Source: an uncultured bacterium (GTDB lineage: Bacteria; Cyanobacteriota; Vampirovibrionia; Gastranaerophilales; Gastranaerophilaceae). From it: a stretch of 11,060 nt of DNA. How positions within the stretch are numbered: the stretch's first letter is position 1; each line of letters begins with the position of its first letter. The notes under the pieces are model-generated. The model ran no database searches. It was not told where the DNA came from and saw only the letters and a list, made by a program, of their open reading frames with translations. The position numbers and the translations under genes are program-made. Shown here one piece after another: positions 6,692-11,060 of this stretch. The stretch covers positions 1 through 11,060 of the forward strand of contig CADCPD010000019.1 of the NCBI GenBank assembly GCA_902803265.1. Reading direction: 5' to 3'.

Positions 6692-9046
6692 ATGAGAATA
6701 TTTGAGGTTAAGAATAACCTTATAAAATTGTTTTTCGAAAAAAATGAAAAACTGTTTTTAGCTGGATTTTTAATGATTAAAGATACCAGAGAAACTTATA
6801 TTGCCCAAATCATGCACATGGAAACAAATAAAAATGGTAATATTGCTATTGCCCGCCTTATTTATAATGTTACACCTGACGGAAATTTAGTAAACTTTGA
6901 AGGTACAGTTCCATCTAATAATAGTGTCATAGGTTTATTAGATTTAGAAGAAATAGTTAAACTTCTTGAGGGTGAAAACTCTTTTCTTTTGGGAGAATTA
7001 GCACAAGATAGCATTCCGTTAAAGCTTGATTTTAATTTTATAAAAAATAAACTTCTCATTATTTCTGAAAATCAAGATAATTCTGATGTAATGATTAGAA
7101 AATTAAATGATATTTCAAAAACTTTTAATAAAAGAACAGTAATAATTGATACAGTAGGAACTTATGATAAAACAGGAGGGACACTTGTTGCAGGAAGAAA
7201 TTTTAAACTCCCTGTAAACTATGAAACTCTTGGTTTTATTTCAGAAAAAGGAATAGATTACAAAACATTAGAATCAAAAGCTATTATTCAAGAAACTTTT
7301 TTAGAACTTCAATATTATGTAAAAACAATTGAAAATCAATATATACCGGTAAATAGCCTTGTTGATATTTTAGAAGCTCAATACAAATCTTCAAAAATGG
7401 TTGAATTAGTATTAATAAAAAATGCTCTTTTAAAATATCAAGAAAAAGGCATTTTAGCGACTTCTAAGAAAGATTTTATAAATTTAAATAAAAGCTTAAT
7501 AGAAAATTCAACAACTTTGATTGATTTATCAAACATCGATGAAGATGTTCAGAGAGAATATATTTCATTCGTATATAATAAAATTTCAAAAATGAATGAA
7601 GAAGTTATTGTTTTTGTAAATATTGGAAACAGAAATTCTGACAAAAAATTATTAAAACAAATGTATTTTACAAAAAATATAAGTACAGTTGCAGTCCTTA
7701 GTTATTCTTATAAATATTTAAACGAATTGAAAAAAATATCAAAAAATATGATACTGTTTACTCCAACAGCAATACAAGATGATTTTGATGCTTATAACAC
7801 ATTCTTAAATAAACTTGCAAAATGGGAGTATATTGTTTACGGACAAGAAACACAATATTTACCGTTAATAGTAAGCCTAAAAACAGATAAGGGAATATTT
7901 AACGATACAATAAAAACAAGTGATAATGTAGAAACAGCAACATCTTCATTCTTTAAAAATAAAATAAAAGAACTTGTAGATAAACAATATAAAGACGTAA
8001 TTCACAAAGAACAAGAAGAACAAATAAGAAACAGAATAAAAGAAAAACGACAAATGGATAATGAAGCAATGATGCAAAATCAAATGCAGCAATTATCTCA
8101 AAAACAGGCAATGGAAATGCCTTATACAGTTCCTCAATATAATTATTCTCATGCATATATGAATCAAATGGCTATGGCACAACAAGTTGGAGCTCAACCG
8201 TATTATTATCAACCGCAAATGCCTATGCAAATGGGTTATCCAATGATGATGCCACCACAAAATATGATGCCATCACAACCGTATATACCTATGATGCCTC
8301 AACAGTTCCAACAACAATACCCTCAACAAATGTACGGACACCATGTTTATAATCAAAACAAATATGAAGTAGAAGGTTTAGAAAATTTTGATTCTGAACA
8401 ATTAGACAAATTATATACAAATTCTCCTGTAGAAAATGCATTTAATAGTATAAAATTAAACTTAAAACAAAATAATAAAGAAATAGAAGAAAATGTTCCT
8501 GAAGAAGTATTTGAAGAAGTAAAACCTGAAAAAGAAGAAATATCTGTTAAAACTTCAAATGCAAAAATAAAAGAAATAGAAATAAAACCTCAAGAAGAAG
8601 AAATAAAAATTCCTGAACCACAAATTGAAAAACAAACTGAAATTCCGCAACAAGAAATAATAAATGTTCAACCTGAACAATCAGAAGAATTAACAGAAGC
8701 TGATTTGGATATGATAAGTGAAATAGATGTTGAACTTCATGAAGAAGAACAAAAGGAACAAGCTGAACAACAACAAAAAGAAGCTGAAGACATTGAACCA
8801 ATTATACCAAAATATATAGATGACACACCTGATGAACCAAAATTGCCGGTATTTTCACAACCTGAATTACAAAATACACAAAATAAAGATTTCCAAAAAA
8901 ATGACAGAGTCAGACATACAAAATTTGGAGAAGGTGTAGTAGAAAAAGTCGTAAACTACGGTAATAAAAAATTATGTTCTATATATTTTGAAAAAGTAGG
9001 ACGAAGACTCCTTGAACCAAATATATCTGATTTACAAAAAATATAG
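6692..9046 (+). CDS. HerA-like pseudo-ATPase with low-complexity linker and PcrA/UvrD-type C-terminal domain
   Basis: This 784-aa protein has no clear characterised family match by eye. Residues 20-75 resemble a HAS-barrel. The segment 118-133 (KLLIISENQDNSDVMI) sits where HerA/FtsK-like ATPases have Walker A but has no GxxxxGK[ST]. RTVIIDTVGTYD at 148-159 matches the HerA 'VIDxxGEY' strand, TTLIDLSNID at 274-283 the 'vidLs' strand, EEVIVFVNIGNR at 303-314 the Walker B strand without its acidic pair, and 351-396 the HerA C-terminal part ending in YIVYGQE...PLIVSL. A charged helix at 425-455 follows, then a Met/Gln/Pro/Tyr-rich tract 456-556, a Glu/Lys/Gln-rich stretch 590-705, and a small beta domain 735-784 (NDRVRHTKFGEGVVEKV...RRLLEPNISDLQK) like the C-terminal tudor-like domain of PcrA/UvrD, which binds RNA polymerase. 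RBS AAGGA precedes ATG. Function inferred: non-catalytic DNA or transcription scaffold, perhaps partnering the SNF2 enzyme. Confidence 0.6.
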   Translation: MRIFEVKNNLIKLFFEKNEKLFLAGFLMIKDTRETYIAQIMHMETNKNGNIAIARLIYNVTPDGNLVNFEGTVPSNNSVIGLLDLEEIVKLLEGENSFLLGELAQDSIPLKLDFNFIKNKLLIISENQDNSDVMIRKLNDISKTFNKRTVIIDTVGTYDKTGGTLVAGRNFKLPVNYETLGFISEKGIDYKTLESKAIIQETFLELQYYVKTIENQYIPVNSLVDILEAQYKSSKMVELVLIKNALLKYQEKGILATSKKDFINLNKSLIENSTTLIDLSNIDEDVQREYISFVYNKISKMNEEVIVFVNIGNRNSDKKLLKQMYFTKNISTVAVLSYSYKYLNELKKISKNMILFTPTAIQDDFDAYNTFLNKLAKWEYIVYGQETQYLPLIVSLKTDKGIFNDTIKTSDNVETATSSFFKNKIKELVDKQYKDVIHKEQEEQIRNRIKEKRQMDNEAMMQNQMQQLSQKQAMEMPYTVPQYNYSHAYMNQMAMAQQVGAQPYYYQPQMPMQMGYPMMMPPQNMMPSQPYIPMMPQQFQQQYPQQMYGHHVYNQNKYEVEGLENFDSEQLDKLYTNSPVENAFNSIKLNLKQNNKEIEENVPEEVFEEVKPEKEEISVKTSNAKIKEIEIKPQEEEIKIPEPQIEKQTEIPQQEIINVQPEQSEELTEADLDMISEIDVELHEEEQKEQAEQQQKEAEDIEPIIPKYIDDTPDEPKLPVFSQPELQNTQNKDFQKNDRVRHTKFGEGVVEKVVNYGNKKLCSIYFEKVGRRLLEPNISDLQKI

Positions 9047-9060
9047 GATAAGTATTTTAT

Positions 9061-9732
9061 ATGATAAATAAAAAAATCAAAATAAATAAAACTATAAAAT
9101 GGTTATTAGAACTAGGTATTTGGTTTTTGATTTTTTTATTTGCTGCTAATTTTATTTTATGGATAAGAGAAAATAATAATAAACAATACAATTCTTATCA
9201 AGTTTTTATGCCTGATATAGATGGAGTAATTGTAGGTTCACCTGTAAATATGATGGGAGTACCAATAGGATATGTAAATAAAGTAAAAATTATAGATAAT
9301 GAAGTTTTTGTACAATTTAGATTAAACAAAAAAGATTTAAAACTTCCAAAAGGTTGTGTAATAACTGTTGAATTTAATGGGCTTGGGGGTTCAAAATCTT
9401 TAGAAATTTATCCTCCAACAGAAGAAAGTAAAACCAGAGATGAATATTTGATTGTAGAATCTCCAAAACGGCTAGGAAAAGTCATCGGTTTGGTAGATGA
9501 AATGTTTGATAAAATTTCATCTATAACCTATAGAATATCTTACTTTGTTCGAGAAACATCAAATGCATATGATAATATAGAAAAAGAAGCAAAAGAAATT
9601 AATGAATTTGAACAAAAAACAAAAAAAGAAGATAAAGACTTTTTAAAAAAATTAAATGAAACAAATAAAGAACTTGACGAAAAAATAAATAAGTTAGAAA
9701 ATTTTAATAATAAAATAAAAAGGAGAAATTAA
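9061..9732 (+). CDS. MCE/MlaD-domain envelope protein, short single-anchor form
   Basis: This 223-aa protein has a basic N-terminus, one membrane helix at about 12-35 (WLLELGIWFLIFLFAANFIL), and one MCE domain at about 44-118. Within it are the hallmark D..GVIVGSPVNMMGVPIGYV and the closing GLGGSKSLEIYPP. Residues about 165-220 form a very charged K/E coiled coil. MCE proteins of the MlaD type form hexameric rings in the periplasm, docked on an ABC permease, that carry lipids between inner and outer membranes. No MlaE- or MlaF-like permease or ATPase is in the window, so the partners must be elsewhere. Start ATG at 9061, with AGGAT overlapping the previous stop codon, 11-12 nt upstream. The stop codon abuts the next gene's ATG directly. 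The C-terminal helix probably replaces the pore-forming helix of MlaD. Confidence 0.85.
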   Translation: MINKKIKINKTIKWLLELGIWFLIFLFAANFILWIRENNNKQYNSYQVFMPDIDGVIVGSPVNMMGVPIGYVNKVKIIDNEVFVQFRLNKKDLKLPKGCVITVEFNGLGGSKSLEIYPPTEESKTRDEYLIVESPKRLGKVIGLVDEMFDKISSITYRISYFVRETSNAYDNIEKEAKEINEFEQKTKKEDKDFLKKLNETNKELDEKINKLENFNNKIKRRN

Positions 9733-10383
9733 ATGGAATATGAAAATGTAAGAGTTATAAAAAATCCTGTAATTTATTTAAATTTGTGTAAAATGAGAGA
9801 TAAAGATACAGATTCGCAAGGAGTAAGAATAGCAACAAGAAAAATAACAAGAGTTTTATTATATGAAGCATCAAAAAATTTACCATTAGTAGATAAAGAA
9901 ATAGAAACACCAATAACAAAAACAACTGTAAAAACAGTAAAAGACGATATAAATATAATAATTTCACCAATTTTAAGAGCCGGATTAATATTTACAGATG
10001 AAGCTATTGATATTTTACCACAAGCCTGCATTAGACATATTGGAATGTACAGAGATGAAAAAACTTTAAAACCAATTTGGTATTACAATAAAGTTCCTAT
10101 GGAAGCTCCAAATCCTGAAAATTTCTATATTTACATAACTGATCCAATGCTTGCAACAGGTAATTCATTATTAGAAGCAATTAAATTGTATGCTGATAAA
10201 AAAATTCCTATGGAAAATATAAAAGTAATCTGTATAATTGCTGCACCTGAAGGGTTGAAAAATATTCACGAACACTATCCTGATGTAGAAATAATAACAG
10301 CAACAGTAGATGAAGGATTGAATGAAAACGGTTATATAATCCCTGGTATGGGAGACGCTGGAGACAGAATATTCAATACATAA
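9733..10383 (+). CDS. upp: Uracil phosphoribosyltransferase
   Basis: This 216-aa cytoplasmic salvage enzyme makes UMP from uracil and PRPP. The PRPP-binding loop IYITDPMLATGNSL is at 133-146, and the uracil-binding C-terminal motif YIIPGMGDAGDRIFNT closes the protein at 201-216, both typical of Upp. Length is near the usual 208-210 aa. In most Upp proteins the loop reads ATGGT/ATGGS; here Asn replaces the second Gly (ATGNS), which may be tolerated but is notable in a catalytic loop. ATG starts directly after the TAA of the MCE gene (no gap) with AGGAG at 9720-9724, so translation is coupled to the MCE gene. It is the last protein gene of the SNF2 operon. Confidence 0.95.
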   Translation: MEYENVRVIKNPVIYLNLCKMRDKDTDSQGVRIATRKITRVLLYEASKNLPLVDKEIETPITKTTVKTVKDDINIIISPILRAGLIFTDEAIDILPQACIRHIGMYRDEKTLKPIWYYNKVPMEAPNPENFYIYITDPMLATGNSLLEAIKLYADKKIPMENIKVICIIAAPEGLKNIHEHYPDVEIITATVDEGLNENGYIIPGMGDAGDRIFNT

Positions 10384-10398
10384 AAACAAAATCTAAAC

Positions 10399-10426
10399 TT
10401 GATAAAAAAAGTTTATTTGATAGAAT
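10399..10426 (+). promoter_or_regulatory. Probable promoter for the leader RNA and tRNA-Arg
   Basis: TTGATA (10399-10404), 16-bp spacer, TAGAAT (10421-10426): each hexamer has five of six consensus bases. The start is predicted near 10433, so the transcript would carry about 135 nt before the tRNA. No comparably good promoter is seen closer to the tRNA. The region also has a weak hairpin (AAACTT/AAGTTT, 10395-10416) that could partly terminate upp transcripts. Confidence 0.5.
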
Positions 10427-10442
10427 ATTTTTATAAAAATGA

Positions 10443-10550
10443 AAAATGCATGTGTAGACTAGTTGAGCCGTTGAATCTTTTACGATTTCGCATTTTTGAG
10501 TAAAAGTTCAACAAGAGTTAGATTTTAGCTCTATCTAACTGGAAAACACA
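10443..10550 (+). ncRNA. Structured, tRNA-Arg-derived leader RNA (candidate)
   Basis: Between the promoter and tRNA-Arg lies an unusually foldable segment. Hairpin 1: GTTGAA-T-CTTTTAC (10470-10483) pairs with GTAAAAGTTCAAC (10500-10512), 13 bp with one bulged T. Hairpin 2: AGTTAGAT (10516-10523) pairs with ATCTAACT (10533-10540). An outer helix TGTGT/ACACA (10451-10455 with 10546-10550) can close both, and GAGC (10465-10468) can pair with GCTC in the loop of hairpin 2. Bases 10443-10465 match the start of tRNA-Arg and its flank (10564-10586) at 19 of 23 positions. Bases 10528-10542 are antisense to the tRNA D-arm. No T-run follows, so it is a leader rather than a terminator. It could be a decayed tRNA duplicate or a regulatory RNA; no known RNA family was recognised. 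Confidence 0.4.
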
Positions 10551-10568
10551 AAAACAATTTAATAAAAT

Positions 10569-10640
<72 letters not shown>

Positions 10641-10642
<2 letters not shown>

Positions 10643-10683
10643 AATAAAAGAGGATAGAACTTGTTTCTGTCCTTTTTTATTCG
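10641..10683. terminator. Strong, probably bidirectional terminator behind tRNA-Arg
   Basis: A 19-bp stem (10641-10659 with 10665-10683) with two G-T wobbles and a 5-nt loop CTTGT contains TTTTTT on the 3' arm and AAAA on the 5' arm, so it can act on both strands. It overlaps the last two bases of the tRNA gene, so folding of the terminator competes with the base of the acceptor stem until processing. Confidence 0.8.
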
Positions 10684-10779
10684 TAAATGGCAAAAGATGA
10701 GAACTCCTACAGCAAATCCGTGTCCAAGTTCGAGCGCGAGTGAGCTGAGTGCGAAGGCTTGATGTTTTGTGTCAGGGAT

Positions 10780-10808
10780 TTTGACATAAAGTATCGCGAG
10801 TTTGACAT
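10780..10808. repeat. TTTGACAT direct repeat, 21-bp spacing
   Basis: TTTGACAT is found at 10780-10787 and 10801-10808; a weaker relative CTTGATGT lies 22 bp before, at 10758. The spacing is that of the TTGTTCA array at the left edge, so these may be phased protein-binding sites. Each copy contains TTGACA, but no -10 element stands at the right distance. Confidence 0.4.
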
Positions 10809-10842
10809 TTTAGTCGGAAGTTTTTGGAAAAATTAGCAAAAA

Positions 10843-10870
10843 TTTAAACGGCGTTTAAATGCCGTTTAAA
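10843..10870. repeat. Inverted repeat TTTAAACGGC/GCCGTTTAAA
   Basis: TTTAAACGGC (10843-10852) and its exact reverse complement GCCGTTTAAA (10861-10870) flank GTTTAAAT, which itself repeats the GTTTAAA core. The result is both a 10-bp perfect inverted repeat and an 11-bp tandem of GTTTAAA. No T-run follows on either side long enough for a terminator. It looks like an operator or replication-type site. Confidence 0.55.
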
Positions 10871-11021
10871 AGGTGTTTTATTAGTGTTCAAAAATTACAT
10901 TCTCTCAATATGGTTTTTCGGACACTTTTGAAATTGATTTTTGAGATATTTAATCGCGGTTTTTGGCTTGGTGTTTGAGTTTTACCTGCTTCCCCAAGTT
11001 TGAGAGTCGGGGTTTTGAAAA

Positions 11022-11059
11022 GTCCGAAATGTCCGGTTATTAGGACGAAAATGTCCGGT
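11022..11059. repeat. AAATGTCCGGT direct repeat at the right window edge, 22-bp spacing
   Basis: AAATGTCCGGT is found at 11027-11037 and 11049-11059, 22 bp apart. A partial copy AGTCCG (11021-11026) lies just before, and inverted GGAC/CGGAC copies lie at 11043 and 10919. The array runs into the window end and may continue. Its geometry recalls recombinase or transposase site arrays. Confidence 0.5.
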
Positions 11060-11060
11060 A

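Larger units (their letters stand above)
10684..11060. other. Gene-poor right edge with higher GC and several short repeats
   Basis: No convincing gene is seen in these 377 bases. Composition is visibly less AT-rich than the rest of the window. On the + strand a 49-codon frame (10687-10836) has an in-frame TGA at codon 19 and no ribosome binding site. On the - strand a frame is open from the window edge (about 11058) down to a stop at 10895-10897, about 54 codons, with no recognisable motif. The stretch holds a TTTGACAT pair, an inverted repeat and a TGTCCGG repeat, listed separately. The placement behind a tRNA gene fits the edge of an integrated element, but nothing here proves it. Confidence 0.5.

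Noticed and set aside
7953..9970. Several Leu/Phe-rich minus-strand frames of 65-85 codons opposite the HerA-like and upp genes
   Set aside because: They are the complement of Glu/Lys/Gln-rich codons, have no ribosome binding sites, and lie fully inside well-supported genes.
383..10383. All eight protein genes end in TAA or TAG, never TGA, raising the idea of TGA recoding
   Set aside because: All genes are full length for their families under the standard bacterial code and use TGG for Trp. Eight genes without TGA is unremarkable in AT-rich DNA.
10443..10550. A hammerhead ribozyme or known riboswitch in the tRNA-Arg leader
   Set aside because: No CTGATGA...GAAA core on either strand and no recognised aptamer motif; the tRNA-derived explanation fits better.

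Overview
The window is AT-rich chromosomal DNA from a bacterium. Genes, tRNA promoters and terminators all lie on the + strand. The protein set (RNase HI, LOG-family hydrolase, LicD transferase, flavoprotein, SWIM/SNF2 helicase, MCE/MlaD-type envelope protein, uracil phosphoribosyltransferase) is bacterial, and the MCE protein with a single N-terminal membrane anchor argues for a diderm. The low GC, Shine-Dalgarno starts and gene mix would fit an AT-rich gut lineage such as Gastranaerophilales/Vampirovibrionia. That placement is an inference only; no marker gene here proves it.

Layout. (1) 1-267: a non-coding left edge with five TTGTTCA motifs spaced 20-21 bp, two further short direct-repeat pairs, and a good sigma70-type promoter. 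(2) 268-367: a 47-nt 3' fragment of an initiator tRNA-Met gene (anticodon stem to CCA), its 5' half missing, followed by a strong terminator. This is what the distal end of an element integrated in a tRNA gene leaves behind, so the left edge is probably the end of a mobile element and the chromosome begins at about 280. (3) 383-3263: rnhA and a LOG-family gene (one operon), then licD-like and Fe-S flavoprotein-like genes (12-nt gap), closed by a terminator at 3268-3304. (4) 3390-10383: a second transcription unit with its own promoter: SNF2/SWIM helicase, a 784-aa protein that looks like a HerA-type ATPase that has lost its catalytic motifs, a small MCE protein, and uracil phosphoribosyltransferase, with gaps of 47, 14 and 0 nt. 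(5) 10399-10683: a promoter, a structured leader of about 110 nt that carries imperfect sense and antisense copies of the following tRNA's D-arm, an intact tRNA-Arg(ACG), and a 19-bp terminator. (6) 10684-11060: DNA of visibly higher GC with no convincing gene but several short repeats (TTTGACAT at 21 bp, a 10-bp inverted repeat, AAATGTCCGGT at 22 bp), possibly the edge of another element.

The most interesting items are the tRNA-fMet remnant with the helically phased repeat array, the HerA-like pseudo-ATPase with a Met/Gln/Pro/Tyr-rich linker and a PcrA/UvrD-type C-terminal domain next to an SNF2 enzyme, and the tRNA-mimicking/antisense leader in front of tRNA-Arg.
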